DNA from: Leuconostoc mesenteroides subsp. mesenteroides
GTDB taxonomy: Bacteria > Bacillota > Bacilli > Lactobacillales > Lactobacillaceae
NCBI GenBank assembly: GCA_009676745.1
Contig: CP046062.1
Coordinates: 1,039,501-1,103,500 of the forward strand
Length of the DNA: 64,000 nucleotides
Direction: 5' to 3'
Positions within the stretch are counted from its first letter, which is position 1. The number at the start of each line of letters is the position of its first letter. This document shows positions 49,096 to 58,478 of this stretch, in pieces. A program made the translations under genes and the position numbers. The notes beneath the pieces were generated by a model that was not told the DNA's origin, did no database searches, and worked only from the letters and a program-made list of their open reading frames with translations.

Positions 49096-49932
49096 ATGAT
49101 AAAAAATAATCCTATTGGGCTAGTTGACTCTGGTATTGGTGGTCTAACGGTTGTTAAAGAGACTCAGAAGCAATTACCAAACGAACAATTAATTTATATT
49201 GGCGATACGGCACGTATGCCATATGGACCGCGCTCCGAAAAAGAAGTCATTGACTATACTTTTCAAATGGCTCATTACTTGGTAAATGACCAGCATATCA
49301 AAATGTTGGTCATTGCTTGTAATACAGCTACTGCTAGAGCTCTAGAACAATTACGAGAGCAATTGTCTATCCCAGTTATTGGCGTCATTCAACCAGGCGC
49401 AGAAGCGGCTGTTTCAGTTAGTCAAAATAAAAGAATTGGATTAATTGCAACACAAGGTACTGTCGAATCGCAAGTCTATAATAAAAAAATATTAGCAATT
49501 GATAATAATGTCCAAATTACTTCTAAAGCTGAACCTGAATTTGTTACATTAGTGGAAAATAATCTCTATCAGAGTGACGAAGCTCGTGAGATAGTTCATC
49601 GTCATTTGAGTACTTTTAAAGATGCAAATGTAGATACACTAATCTTGGGATGTACTCATTTTCCATTACTGACGTCTTTTATTCAAGAAGCTGTCGGGAC
49701 TGATGTGACATTAGTTGATTCTGGCGCCAAAACGGTTGCAGTAATGAAACAATATTTGGATGAACTCGATATTCATTCAGCCGTGAAGCATAATCATAAT
49801 AATGATATTTATAATACGACAGGTGAAACATTGAAATTCAAAACAATTGCTAGTAGTTGGTTAGCACGAGATCATGAGCTAGATGTGCGCCATCTTAACG
49901 TTGTTGATAACCATTTGGAGGAAGAAAAGTGA
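49096..49932 (+). CDS. racE: Glutamate racemase
   Basis: RacE (MurI) makes D-glutamate for peptidoglycan. The two catalytic cysteines are in VIACNTATARAL and LGCTHFPLL; IGLVDSGIGGLTV opens the protein. I chose ATG 49096, giving 278 residues. An upstream ATG at 49057 would add a hydrophobic stretch not found in the family. No Shine-Dalgarno site is visible and the promoter sits right before the ATG, suggesting a leaderless message. The stop overlaps rdgB (GTGA). Confidence 0.94.
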   Translation: MIKNNPIGLVDSGIGGLTVVKETQKQLPNEQLIYIGDTARMPYGPRSEKEVIDYTFQMAHYLVNDQHIKMLVIACNTATARALEQLREQLSIPVIGVIQPGAEAAVSVSQNKRIGLIATQGTVESQVYNKKILAIDNNVQITSKAEPEFVTLVENNLYQSDEAREIVHRHLSTFKDANVDTLILGCTHFPLLTSFIQEAVGTDVTLVDSGAKTVAVMKQYLDELDIHSAVKHNHNNDIYNTTGETLKFKTIASSWLARDHELDVRHLNVVDNHLEEEK

Positions 49933-50540
49933 AGCTAATTATAGCGAGTAATAATACCCATAAAATAACTGAAATTGAAGCCTTACTGGCGGCAATAAGT
50001 ATTGATTTACCTGTCGTTTCACTTCAAGAAATAGGGGATGTGCCTGAGATTGTTGAAGATGGAACAACGTTTGAAGAAAATGCTGTGAAGAAAGTTGAAA
50101 CGATTGCTAAAGTTGCTCCTAATGATTATATTTTGGCTGATGACTCTGGTATGTCAGTGGATGCTTTAAACGGTGAACCAGGAGTTTATTCAGCACGATA
50201 CGCTGGTGACCACGATGATCAAGCAAATCTTGACAAAGTTTTGCAAAAATTAACTCAGTTTCCTAAAGAGCAGCGAACAGCACACTTCAATAGTGTTATT
50301 GCGCTACATAGTCCTAAGGGTTCTAACCTAATTGTTAACGGCCAGGTAGATGGCTACATCACAGAAAGTGAACGTGGGCAAGACGGCTTTGGCTATGATC
50401 CAATATTTTTTGTACCTAGCATGAACAAAACTTTTGCGGAAATGTCTGCAAGCGAAAAAAATGCAATTAGTCATCGTGGCTTGGCACTACAAGAACTCGG
50501 TAAAAAATTACCAGTTTGGTTGGAGGAAAATGATGGTTAA
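49929..50540 (+). CDS. rdgB: dITP/XTP pyrophosphatase (RdgB/HAM1 family)
   Basis: This enzyme hydrolyses non-canonical purine triphosphates such as XTP and dITP, keeping them out of DNA. The 203-residue protein starts with GTG 49929 (IIASNNTHKITEIE, the family N-terminus). It has DDSGMSVDALNGEPGVYSARYAG in the middle and GFGYDPIFF plus SHRGLAL near the end. GGAGGAAG lies upstream. It is coupled to racE by a four-base overlap and to the next gene by eight bases, the usual racE-rdgB-yfcE order. Confidence 0.94.
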   Translation: MKLIIASNNTHKITEIEALLAAISIDLPVVSLQEIGDVPEIVEDGTTFEENAVKKVETIAKVAPNDYILADDSGMSVDALNGEPGVYSARYAGDHDDQANLDKVLQKLTQFPKEQRTAHFNSVIALHSPKGSNLIVNGQVDGYITESERGQDGFGYDPIFFVPSMNKTFAEMSASEKNAISHRGLALQELGKKLPVWLEENDG

Positions 50541-51069
50541 ATTTTTAGTTGTTTCAGATATACATAGTGATCGAAAAATTTTAGCAGATATTTTGGCACA
50601 TTGGCGAGATCAGGTTGCTGGCATTTTTTACAATGGTGATTCTGAATTACACGCTGATGATGACATTTTTAAAGGTGTTTCCACGGTAACTGGTAACATG
50701 GATAATGATCCTGATTTTGTTGAAGCACGTTCAACGGTTATTGAAGATATAACTTTTTTTCAAACCCACGGTCATCTTTATAATGCGACAGCAATATTGA
50801 AGTGGGCTCATTTAGATTTAATGAATGAAGCTGCAAGCGATGCGCATGCACAAATTGTTTTGTTTGGGCATACACATAAAGAAGGGGCAGTTTCATACGA
50901 TCAAAAGTTATTTATAAATCCAGGTTCAACAACCCTACCAAAGGGACCACATGCAAACCTTGGTGGGACTTATGCGATTTTAGAAGTAACAGACAATCAG
51001 TATATCGTAACCTTTTACACACGTCAGCATCAGGCCGTTCCTGATTTAACTGTGACAGTAAATCGATAA
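50533..51069 (+). CDS. YfcE-type metallophosphoesterase
   Basis: This 178-residue phosphodiesterase has the calcineurin-like metal motifs VVSDIHSD, FYNGDSELH, TGNMDND, TFFQTHGHLY and LFGHTHKEG. The fold is that of YfcE/MJ0936-type enzymes, whose natural substrates are unclear. I chose ATG 50533, six bases after GGAGG. It overlaps rdgB by eight bases. Confidence 0.92.
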   Translation: MVKFLVVSDIHSDRKILADILAHWRDQVAGIFYNGDSELHADDDIFKGVSTVTGNMDNDPDFVEARSTVIEDITFFQTHGHLYNATAILKWAHLDLMNEAASDAHAQIVLFGHTHKEGAVSYDQKLFINPGSTTLPKGPHANLGGTYAILEVTDNQYIVTFYTRQHQAVPDLTVTVNR

Positions 51070-51085
51070 AATTTTTTAAAATATA

Positions 51086-51131
51086 AAAACTCCTTTTGTT
51101 ATAATTTACTTATAAGCTTAGGGAGTTTTTA
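51086..51131 (+). terminator. Weak terminator after the yfcE-type gene
   Basis: AAAACTCC pairs with GGGAGTTTT with a long loop of about 27 bases that contains a TATAAT-like sequence. The long loop makes it a weak prediction; the TATAAT could instead be part of the ruvB promoter. Confidence 0.4.
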
Positions 51132-51201
51132 TTACGTCATATCATAGTATGATGCTTAAAAATGTAACTACATCATGAACGTATATAATATAGGACTAAC
51201 T

Positions 51202-52257
51202 ATGACAGAAGATAACCCACAATTTAATCAATGGTATGAACAAGACACCGAAGTAGATCATTTATTACGTGACGCAGCTGCTAATGATGAAGAACAGCGT
51301 AGTGAATTATCATTGCGTCCACAATTTTTGCGTGAGTATATTGGACAAGAGGCATTAAAAGAAGAGCTGAATGTCTATATTTCAGCAGCAAAACAACGTG
51401 AAGAAGCTTTAGATCATGTGTTACTTTTTGGACCACCAGGATTAGGTAAAACAACGCTTGCAATGATTATTGCTAATGAGATGAATGTCAATATTAAAAC
51501 AACATCGGGACCTGCTATTGAAAAACCAGGCGACTTAGTAGCACTACTGAATGAACTGGAGCCAGGCGATATCTTGTTCATTGATGAAATACATCGAATT
51601 CCTACTAATATTGAGGAAATAATGTATTCAGCAATGGAAGATTATTTTGTTGATATCATGGTTGGTCAGGGGCCAACAGCGCGGCCAGTTCATTTTCCGT
51701 TGCCGCCATTTACTTTAATTGGGGCGACTACGCGTCCTGGTATGTTATCTAAGCCTCTTCGCGATCGATTTGGTATTATTAACTCGCTGCAATACTACAC
51801 GCCAGAAGAATTACAACAAATAGTTGTCCGTACAGCAGATATTTTTGATGCACCAATTAAGTCAGAAGGTGCATATGAAATATCGTTGCGCTCTCGTGGC
51901 ACACCTCGTATCGCTAATCGTCTGTTGAAACGTGTCCGTGATTTTGCTCAAGTAGAGGGAAAGGCTGCAATTGACAAAAACATTGTGACCATTGGATTAG
52001 ATAAGTTACGTGTTGATGATAAAGGTCTTGACGAAACTGATCATAAGTTATTGGAAACAATGATTGAATATTATAAAGGTGGTCCTGTTGGGTTAAACAC
52101 AATAGCAGCTAATATTGGTGAGGAGTCAGAAACATTAGAGGCAATGGTTGAACCATATTTATTGCAGATTGGTTTTTTACAGCGTACGCCACGAGGACGT
52201 GTTGTTACTGAAGCAGGGTATGCGCATTTGGGACATGCCTATCAAAGGAAATTATGA
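51202..52257 (+). CDS. ruvB: Holliday junction branch migration helicase RuvB
   Basis: RuvB is the hexameric ATPase that drives branch migration on RuvA-bound Holliday junctions. The AAA+ motifs are [20 protein letters not shown] and the sensor ATTRPGML; the C-terminal winged helix ends [12 protein letters not shown] chose ATG 51202, which has AGGA six bases upstream; an in-frame ATG at 51175 adds nine residues. ruvA, usually adjacent, is 3.3 kb downstream here. The stop overlaps the next gene by four bases. Confidence 0.97.
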   Translation: MTEDNPQFNQWYEQDTEVDHLLRDAAANDEEQRSELSLRPQFLREYIGQEALKEELNVYISAAKQREEALDHVLLFGPPGLGKTTLAMIIANEMNVNIKTTSGPAIEKPGDLVALLNELEPGDILFIDEIHRIPTNIEEIMYSAMEDYFVDIMVGQGPTARPVHFPLPPFTLIGATTRPGMLSKPLRDRFGIINSLQYYTPEELQQIVVRTADIFDAPIKSEGAYEISLRSRGTPRIANRLLKRVRDFAQVEGKAAIDKNIVTIGLDKLRVDDKGLDETDHKLLETMIEYYKGGPVGLNTIAANIGEESETLEAMVEPYLLQIGFLQRTPRGRVVTEAGYAHLGHAYQRKL

Positions 52258-53111
52258 CAAATTTTATTATTTCAGATACTCATTTTAATCATGAAAAGAT
52301 TCTATATTTTGATAAATCACGGGCTGTATCATTGAAAGCATTGAATATTGAGCCAACGATTAAAAATATGGATCAATATCTTGAGGATACTTGGAACGAG
52401 ACCGTGACAGACGAGGACGTAGTTTATTTTCTTGGTGATTTGGGCATGTTTCGTAAGAAACAGGATTTTGTAGCCCAACTTAGTCGTTTAAAAGGCAAAA
52501 AAGTGTTTTTTAAAGGAAATCATGATCATTCAGACCAAATTAAAGCAGCAATAAAAACACCTGAAACAAACATTATTGAGTATATTGAAACTGCTAAAGC
52601 TATAAAAATTAATAGTATTAATGTATGGATGAGCCATTATGCAATTGATTTACCATACCCCATTTTATCTGTTCATGGACATATTCATGAAGCAGAATAC
52701 AAGCAAGCTGGTATGGTTAATTTATCGCTTGATTCCTCGTTTATGCAAAAAAGACGTTTTGGACAACCAATTGCTTTTGATGAACTAACCGAAGAACTGA
52801 AGGATAGATTGGAAAAAATTCAAAATGAATATACAATTGAGTCCAATAACAAGCGTTATGATCGTTCCGTTGAGCGAGCTTTTGATGAAACAATAACAAT
52901 TAATAAACCAACCGCTACCCAACGCCACGAATTAGCTTTATTAGTTGATTATCTGAATCAACACGATTTGACGTATGCTGATGTTTTGAAGCAATTTGAA
53001 ATTCCAAATGTCAATAAAATATTGACTGCCGATGAACTTGACAAAGTAGCGCAAACTGGGTTTGAATTCGAAAAGGAAACGGGTCTTAGTGGTAACACCG
53101 GTAGTTTATAA
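52254..53111 (+). CDS. Calcineurin-like metallophosphoesterase with C-terminal extension
   Basis: Predicted phosphoesterase of 285 residues. Metal motifs: [11 protein letters not shown] at the N-terminus, [25 protein letters not shown] and SVHGHIHEA. The first 180 residues form the catalytic domain. The last 100 are a helical, charged extension of unknown role. It is coupled to ruvB by an ATGA overlap. The substrate is unknown. Confidence 0.85.
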   Translation: MTNFIISDTHFNHEKILYFDKSRAVSLKALNIEPTIKNMDQYLEDTWNETVTDEDVVYFLGDLGMFRKKQDFVAQLSRLKGKKVFFKGNHDHSDQIKAAIKTPETNIIEYIETAKAIKINSINVWMSHYAIDLPYPILSVHGHIHEAEYKQAGMVNLSLDSSFMQKRRFGQPIAFDELTEELKDRLEKIQNEYTIESNNKRYDRSVERAFDETITINKPTATQRHELALLVDYLNQHDLTYADVLKQFEIPNVNKILTADELDKVAQTGFEFEKETGLSGNTGSL

Positions 53112-53220
53112 AACATTTTCTAATTTTTTCATTTGTTAAGCCAGTTCAATAGCTTTTTTCTTTACAAACAAGTATGTTACAATTGAAATTAGATTATTTT
53201 TAAAGGGATTCGATATTATT

Positions 53221-54282
53221 ATGGCAGAAGAAAAAAAATATACATTATCAGATTTTGATTATGATTTACCAGAGGCATTGATTGCACAAACACCGTTGAA
53301 GCAACGTGATGCTTCGAGATTATTAGCAATGGACGCTAAGACTGGTGTTTATGAGGATAAACATTTCTATGACATATTAGATTACTTGAATCCTGGGGAT
53401 GCTATTGTCATGAATAATTCGCGTGTTCTACCGGCACGCTTACACGGTGCACGTCCGGAAACAGGTGGGCATGCTGAAGTCTTATTACTTCGTCAAGATC
53501 ATGGTGATGTATGGGAGACACTAGTTAAACCAGCGAAAAAATCTCCTGTTGGATCAACTATTGTTTTTGGAGATGACATTGAAAATCCAATTATGACGGC
53601 AACAGTTGTTGGTGAATTAGAACATGGTGGTCGATATATTGAATTTCACTATGATGGTATTTTTATGGAACTTCTTGAGCAGTTGGGCGAAATGCCATTG
53701 CCGCCTTATATTAAAGAAAAACTTGACGATCAAGAACGTTATCAAACAGTTTATTCAAAGGTTGAAGGATCAGCAGCAGCACCAACAGCAGGGCTACATT
53801 GGACACCTGAGTTGCTAGATAAGGTTCGTGCCAAAGGTGTTAAAACAGTTGAATTAACGCTTCATGTGGGTCTTGGAACGTTTCGGCCTGTTGACGAAGA
53901 AAATATTGAAGATCATAAAATGCATTCAGAATTTTACCAACTCAGCCAAGAAGCCGCTGATGAGTTGAATTCGGTTAAAAAACACGGTGGGCGTATCATT
54001 GCTACAGGTACGACATCAATACGTACCCTTGAAACTATAGGTACTAAGTTTAATGGTGACTTGGCCGCTGATTCAGGTTGGACAGATATATTTATTAAGC
54101 CAGGATACAATTGGACAGTCGTAGATGCCTTTATAACTAATTTTCACTTGCCTAAATCAACATTGGTCATGCTAGTTGCAGCCTTTACTGGGCGTGATAA
54201 TATTTTGAATGCTTATAAACATGCGGTTGATGATCAGTATCGTTTCTTTAGTTTTGGAGACGCGATGTTTATTCATAAATAA
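53221..54282 (+). CDS. queA: tRNA preQ1(34) S-adenosylmethionine ribosyltransferase-isomerase
   Basis: QueA adds the cyclopentene-like ring from S-adenosylmethionine to 7-aminomethyl-7-deazaguanine in tRNA, making epoxyqueuosine. The 353-residue protein contains [38 protein letters not shown] and [11 protein letters not shown], all family signatures. It has its own promoter region. In many bacteria queA sits beside ruvAB, and a looser form of that arrangement is kept here. Confidence 0.96.
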   Translation: MAEEKKYTLSDFDYDLPEALIAQTPLKQRDASRLLAMDAKTGVYEDKHFYDILDYLNPGDAIVMNNSRVLPARLHGARPETGGHAEVLLLRQDHGDVWETLVKPAKKSPVGSTIVFGDDIENPIMTATVVGELEHGGRYIEFHYDGIFMELLEQLGEMPLPPYIKEKLDDQERYQTVYSKVEGSAAAPTAGLHWTPELLDKVRAKGVKTVELTLHVGLGTFRPVDEENIEDHKMHSEFYQLSQEAADELNSVKKHGGRIIATGTTSIRTLETIGTKFNGDLAADSGWTDIFIKPGYNWTVVDAFITNFHLPKSTLVMLVAAFTGRDNILNAYKHAVDDQYRFFSFGDAMFIHK

Positions 54283-54300
54283 TAAAGATGAACAAAACGA

Positions 54301-54334
54301 AAAAAATACATCTGACTCTCAGACGTATTTTTTA
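54301..54334 (+). terminator. Terminator after queA
   Basis: AAAATAC-A-TCTGA pairs with TCAGA-C-GTATTTT around a CTC loop, followed by a T-run. Confidence 0.85.
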
Positions 54335-54381
54335 TTTGTTTATCAAAGTAGAATGCTATAAGTTGTAATAACGGGGGTAAC

Positions 54382-55500
54382 ATGAGATTTATTTTAGGTT
54401 TGTGTGCACTACTATCAGGCATGCTTTTTACCAAAATCGTGAATTCAGAAGTGGGCTCAGTACAGCCACCTTCAATGCTAGAAAAAGTAGTGCTAACACA
54501 AATTGAAAATGGTGCAGTAGGCCAAACACCACACTCTGGTTATGTGAATGGTAGTTATTATAAAACGGCTGAACCGGCTAACGGTTATTTAGATGATGGA
54601 ACGGGAAAGTATTTTTTTAAAGATGGCAAACGTCAAAGTGGTTTACAAACGGTTGGATTGAAAACTTATTATTTTGATTCAGTAACAAATCTTGCTATTA
54701 AAAATCAATTGAAATCAGTTGATAAGCACACATATTACTTTGCTTCTGATGGAAGTGTCCAATATCGTGTTAATGGTAATTTTCAAACAAAGTTAATTGC
54801 CCACCGTGGGGCGTCCAACTTAGCGCCTGAGAATTCGATACCCGCTTTTCAATTAGCTAAGGGTAGTTATGGTGCGGAGACAGATATCTGGCTTACAAAA
54901 GACAAACAGTGGATTGTCAGTCATGATGGTACTATTGATCGTATGACTAACGGCCATGGTGCTATTAAAGATTTGACATTGGCTCAGATTAAACAATATC
55001 ATATTGATTCTGGTGCTAATGTTGGAAAATATCAATCACTAACTTTACCAACTTTAAAAGAGTACTTAACGGAAATGTTTAGTAATAGTTTACGTCCAAT
55101 TATTGAAGTTAAACAACCGGCTAGTCAAATGACCGATGGTGATGTTCAAAATTTAATTACTGCAGTTAAAAATGCAGGATTGTATAACCATAGTACAATA
55201 ATCAGCTCGCAGTATGAAGCCTTAAAACATGTGTATGCGTTAGATAAAAATATTTCGCTCGAGCTTTTATGGGATTCGGCCAGTGATCCTGTGCAATTGT
55301 CTCAAAAATTAAACGAATTAGGACCCAAAGCAGGACTGGATATTAATGGGAAAAGATTAACGCAGCAAACAATTCAAGCACTCAGACAGCAAGGTCGAAG
55401 ACTAAATGTTTGGACAATATCGCCATCAGAGTTCCCGTATTATATTGGACTAGGTGTTGATGAAATTACGACGGATGCTAATAGTTTTAGTTTGAACTGA
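54382..55500 (+). CDS. Glycerophosphodiester phosphodiesterase with glucan-binding-type repeats
   Basis: Secreted or surface protein of 372 residues. A hydrophobic N-terminal segment (about residues 3-20) acts as signal or anchor. Residues 50-125 hold choline/glucan-binding-type repeats (KYFFKDGKRQSGLQ, KTYYFDSVTNLAIKN, HTYYFASDGSV), as in Leuconostoc and Streptococcus glucansucrases. From about residue 133, LIAHRGASNLAPENSIPAF starts a GDPD domain with the catalytic His pair (HRG and SHDGTIDR) and metal Glu (ETDIW). It should cleave glycerophosphodiesters or teichoic acid while bound to the cell surface or to dextran. The localisation is inference. Confidence 0.88.
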   Translation: MRFILGLCALLSGMLFTKIVNSEVGSVQPPSMLEKVVLTQIENGAVGQTPHSGYVNGSYYKTAEPANGYLDDGTGKYFFKDGKRQSGLQTVGLKTYYFDSVTNLAIKNQLKSVDKHTYYFASDGSVQYRVNGNFQTKLIAHRGASNLAPENSIPAFQLAKGSYGAETDIWLTKDKQWIVSHDGTIDRMTNGHGAIKDLTLAQIKQYHIDSGANVGKYQSLTLPTLKEYLTEMFSNSLRPIIEVKQPASQMTDGDVQNLITAVKNAGLYNHSTIISSQYEALKHVYALDKNISLELLWDSASDPVQLSQKLNELGPKAGLDINGKRLTQQTIQALRQQGRRLNVWTISPSEFPYYIGLGVDEITTDANSFSLN

Positions 55501-55575
55501 CTTACTTTAGGGTGAGTGCCGTGCACGTTTTATGCTAAACTAAAAGAAACCATTTGAAAGAGAGTTATTGCGTAA

Positions 55576-56166
55576 ATGTATGAGTATATTAATGGACTAA
55601 TCACAAACATCACACCATCGTATATTGTGATTGCATCCCGAAGTGGCGTGGGGTATCGTTTGTACAGTGCAAATCCTTACCGTTTTGAGGAGAATGTGGA
55701 ATCGCATGTCTATGTGCAGCAAATTGTTCGTGAAAATGACATCAGTTTATATGGCTTTATTGATGCTGATGAGAAGGCTTTGTTTAATAAGCTATTGAAC
55801 GTCTCAGGAATCGGGCCTAAGAGTGCCTTAGCTATTTTAGCAAACGGGGATGCCGAGGGACTTATTAGCGCAGTTGAAAATGATAATGTGGCGTATTTGA
55901 CACAATTCCCTGGTGTTGGAAAGAAAACGGCTCAGCAAATTGTTTTAGATTTGAAAGGTAAGTTAGATGAGTTGGTATCACGAACGGGTATGATTGATTC
56001 TTCAAATAAGCCAGAACAATCGCAAGCCTTAGATGATGCACTTGAAGCGCTATTGGCACTTGGCTATACAGCTAAAGATGTGAAAACGGTTGCCCAAATC
56101 GTTGGTCGCAATAACGATAGTACAGATGGCTATATTCGCTCAGCTTTAAAACTATTGGTTAAATAA
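55576..56166 (+). CDS. ruvA: Holliday junction branch migration protein RuvA
   Basis: RuvA binds four-way junctions and loads RuvB. The 196 residues contain the N-terminal OB fold (MYEYINGLITNI), two helix-hairpin-helix motifs (LLNVSGIGPKSALAIL and LTQFPGVGKKTAQQIVLDL) and the C-terminal RuvB-contact domain (ALLALGYTAKDV). It is separated from ruvB by three genes and oriented the same way. A terminator follows. Confidence 0.96.
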   Translation: MYEYINGLITNITPSYIVIASRSGVGYRLYSANPYRFEENVESHVYVQQIVRENDISLYGFIDADEKALFNKLLNVSGIGPKSALAILANGDAEGLISAVENDNVAYLTQFPGVGKKTAQQIVLDLKGKLDELVSRTGMIDSSNKPEQSQALDDALEALLALGYTAKDVKTVAQIVGRNNDSTDGYIRSALKLLVK

Positions 56167-56191
56167 AAACGTCCGTGAGGATGTTTTTTTG
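56166..56191 (+). terminator. Terminator after ruvA
   Basis: AAAAACGTCC pairs with GGATGTTTTT (one G-T pair) around a GTGA loop, then T7. Confidence 0.85.
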
Positions 56192-56246
56192 TAGAATAAA
56201 TTGGCAGGTGTTTCAAATAGTCTGCATTTATTTTGAAGGATGTATT

Positions 56247-56406
56247 TGATATAATAAACATTGTCTGAAATACTGAGAATACTTCTGAATATTGTGCGAG
56301 GTTTAATCAGATATGACAAAAGTCGCTCACTAGCGATTACTTGAAAATAGTTGATTCAAACTAATTTTCAAGTCAAAATAATGAAAACATCAGGAAGAAG
56401 GTTGTC
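56247..56406 (+). promoter_or_regulatory. Structured leader of the deoxynucleoside kinase gene
   Basis: An extended -10 (TG-A-TATAAT, 56247-56255) starts a leader of about 145 bases. It contains a GTCGCT/AGCGAT hairpin and a long hairpin CTTGAAAAT/ATTTTCAAG (56340-56372) whose loop can pair further (AGTT/AACT). No T-run follows, so it is not a simple terminator. The Shine-Dalgarno site comes 20 or so bases later. It does not match any riboswitch class I know. Confidence 0.5.
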
Positions 56407-57039
56407 ATGGTGATTATTACTGCAGGTATGATCGGTGTTGGTAAAACAACGCTCACAAGTTTGATTGCAAAGCATATGAACACAAAAGCATTTTATGAAC
56501 CGGTAGGCGATAATCCCGTTCTACCGCTTTATTACTCGGATCCAAAGCAATATGGTTTCTTGTTGCAAATATACTTTTTAAATCGTCGTTTCGACATGAT
56601 TAAGCAAGCGTTGGCGGATGACAATAATGTTCTTGATCGTTCAATTTATGAAGATGCTTTGTTTACTGAAGAAAACCATAAAGATGGTAATATTTCTGAC
56701 TCTGAGATGGACGTTTATACCAGTCTATTAGACAATATGATGGCTGAACTACAAAAAATGCCTAAAAAAGCTCCTGATTTGATGGTATATGCTGAAACTG
56801 ATTTCGAAACTATTTTATACCGTATTAAAAAGCGTGGCCGTGATTATGAACAATTTGATAATAACGACGGGTTAAGAGCCTATTATTATAAAATGTGGTC
56901 AGCTTATCGTGATTGGTTCGATGCCTATGATGCATCTCCAAAAATTAAAATTGATTTGCAGACTTATGATCTTGAGCAAGTCGATAACCAAAAGATTATT
57001 TTGGAACAAATTGATGATGCACTCAAGCCCATTCGATAA
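56407..57039 (+). CDS. Deoxynucleoside kinase (dAdo/dGuo kinase type)
   Basis: This kinase phosphorylates salvaged deoxynucleosides. The Walker A is AGMIGVGKTTL at residues 6-16. The substrate-site Glu lies in AFYEPVGDNPVLPLYY, and the DRS motif is NVLDRSIYEDALF. The RIKKRGRDYEQ lid follows, and the 210-residue length matches lactic acid bacterial dAK/dGK enzymes. Only one copy is here, whereas some lactobacilli have two in tandem. A structured leader precedes it. Confidence 0.93.
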   Translation: MVIITAGMIGVGKTTLTSLIAKHMNTKAFYEPVGDNPVLPLYYSDPKQYGFLLQIYFLNRRFDMIKQALADDNNVLDRSIYEDALFTEENHKDGNISDSEMDVYTSLLDNMMAELQKMPKKAPDLMVYAETDFETILYRIKKRGRDYEQFDNNDGLRAYYYKMWSAYRDWFDAYDASPKIKIDLQTYDLEQVDNQKIILEQIDDALKPIR

Positions 57040-57042
57040 ATA

Positions 57043-57076
57043 AAAAAAGAAGTTCAATTTGAACTTCTTTTTTTAT
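57043..57076. terminator. Bidirectional terminator between kinase and mscL genes
   Basis: AAAAAAAGAAGTTCAA pairs with TTGAACTTCTTTTTTT, flanked by A- and T-runs. It serves both converging genes. Confidence 0.88.
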
Positions 57077-57456
57077 TGTGCTTTTTTCTCAGCATCTAAC
57101 AAATCACGGATTTCTGTTAGAATCTCCAATTCAGGGTTTGCTTTTGTTTCTTCTTTTTTGTTAGCTTTAAATAAGCGATTAATAAACTTAACAATCAAGA
57201 ATACAACGAAAGCAGTAATCAGAAAATTAATTACGTCATTTAAGAAGGCCCCGTATTTAAATGTTAACGTTTTTGTAATGACAAGTTGCAATTGATCTAA
57301 GTCTGTTGTTCCGCCAGTTGCAAATGCAATGATTGGGCCGATTAAGTTCGTAGTTAATGATTTAACCAATCCAGTAAAGGCACCACCGATAATGACACCA
57401 ACCGCCAAGTCAAGTACATTTCCTCGCATAATAAAAGCTTTGAATTCCGATAACAT
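57073..57456 (-). CDS. mscL: Large-conductance mechanosensitive channel
   Basis: MscL opens under membrane tension to release solutes on osmotic downshock. The 127-residue protein has the N-terminal amphipathic helix, first pore helix [19 protein letters not shown], a short outer loop, the second helix and the C-terminal bundle ([14 protein letters not shown]). It has GGAG upstream of the ATG and its own terminator. Confidence 0.97.
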   Translation of the reverse strand: MLSEFKAFIMRGNVLDLAVGVIIGGAFTGLVKSLTTNLIGPIIAFATGGTTDLDQLQLVITKTLTFKYGAFLNDVINFLITAFVVFLIVKFINRLFKANKKEETKANPELEILTEIRDLLDAEKKAQ

Positions 57457-57587
57457 TAAGTTTTCTCCTCTATCTTTTTAAAATTATTCTTGACTAATTA
57501 TACAATAAATGTAAATTTTTACCAAAAAAACGAATGAGTAGAAGAACTATCAACAAAGGGTGGCCGCATCAAAAAGTTAGTTTTTTA

Positions 57588-57616
57588 TTGACAAATTAAT
57601 AATGTATCTATATAGT
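57588..57616 (+). promoter_or_regulatory. Promoter of the first ECF S-component
   Basis: Perfect TTGACA (57588-57593), 17-base spacer, TATAGT (57611-57616). Confidence 0.75.
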
Positions 57617-57648
57617 TTAGGGCATATGCAGTTATTGGAGACGCTATA

Positions 57649-58263
57649 ATGATCAATCAAAATACCCGTTATTTCGTGATAACGACACTTTTTATCGCCA
57701 TTGTATTTTTACAAACTTTTGTTCCGTGGCTTGGATTATTGCCCCTTGGTGCTTTTATTGTTGGTGCTTCAGTAACGATTATTCAATTTACCGTTGCCAT
57801 TGCAAGCGTTATTTTAGGTCCAAAATATGGCGCAATTGTTGGCTGTTGGTGGGGTCTATTATCGTTTGTAAATGCTATAACTCACCCGGGAACGATAGGT
57901 TCTTTAATATTTCAAAATCCATTGACTGCTATTATCCCACGTGCTTTAGTTGGGTTGATTATTGGGTATCTCTTTAATAAATTACTACGAAACCAGTCTA
58001 AATCAATTCGAACGTTTGGATTAGGGGTATTGGGCACAACGGCAGCTTTAATCAACACAGTTGGTGTTGTTTTGCTAACGACACTAGGTTTTACCGTTAT
58101 GCACACTAACTTTACTGGGGTCCCAACGCATAACATCTTAGCTTGGCTGATCAGCATTGTTTCGTTCAATGCCTTATTTGAAATGATTGTAGGTTTTATT
58201 TTACTTAGTGTGATTGGTAGCATACTATTACCAATAGCAGAACGATCAAATATAATAGGATAG
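57649..58263 (+). CDS. ECF transporter S-component, copy 1
   Basis: This integral membrane substrate-capture subunit of an energy-coupling factor importer has 204 residues and six predicted helices. The N-terminal ITTLFIAIVFLQTFVPWLGLLPLGAF and the GPKYGAIVGCWWGLLSF segment fit ECF S-proteins for vitamins or similar cofactors. It needs a shared EcfAA'T module not seen in this window. Substrate unknown. A close paralog lies at 58479. Confidence 0.85.
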   Translation: MINQNTRYFVITTLFIAIVFLQTFVPWLGLLPLGAFIVGASVTIIQFTVAIASVILGPKYGAIVGCWWGLLSFVNAITHPGTIGSLIFQNPLTAIIPRALVGLIIGYLFNKLLRNQSKSIRTFGLGVLGTTAALINTVGVVLLTTLGFTVMHTNFTGVPTHNILAWLISIVSFNALFEMIVGFILLSVIGSILLPIAERSNIIG

Positions 58264-58295
58264 AAAAAGGGGTGCCAAATCGGCACCCCTTTTTC
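58264..58295 (+). terminator. Terminator after ECF S-component copy 1
   Basis: AAAAAGGGGTGCC pairs with GGCACCCCTTTTT around AAATC. Confidence 0.9.
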
Positions 58296-58298
58296 TTA

Positions 58299-58371
58299 TG
58301 CGTCCACCCAGACTCGAACTGGGAGCTAAAACTTAGGAGGTTCTTGTTCTATCCTGTTGAACTATAGACGC
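58299..58371 (-). tRNA. tRNA-Arg (anticodon CCT)
   Basis: The 73-base cloverleaf closes on the minus strand: acceptor GCGTCTA/TGGACGC (one G-T pair), D-stem GTTC/GAAC, anticodon stem AGAAC/GTTTT around loop CTCCTAA, T-stem CCCAG/CTGGG around TTCGAGT, and discriminator A. The anticodon is CCT, reading AGG. The 3' CCA is not encoded and must be added enzymatically. It lies between two paralogous ECF genes transcribed the other way. Confidence 0.95.
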
Positions 58372-58478
58372 ATTACTCATAAATTATACCGATATTTGGC
58401 GACAAAAACAAATGTTAAATGAATAATGTTGCTCTATGATATGATATAAGGCGTGGAATATACATAGGAGCAAATTTT

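Noticed and set aside
58299-58371. tRNA-Arg as an integration site for a genomic island
   Set aside because: Both sides carry ECF genes of the same family, and no integrase or second copy of the tRNA 3' end is visible.
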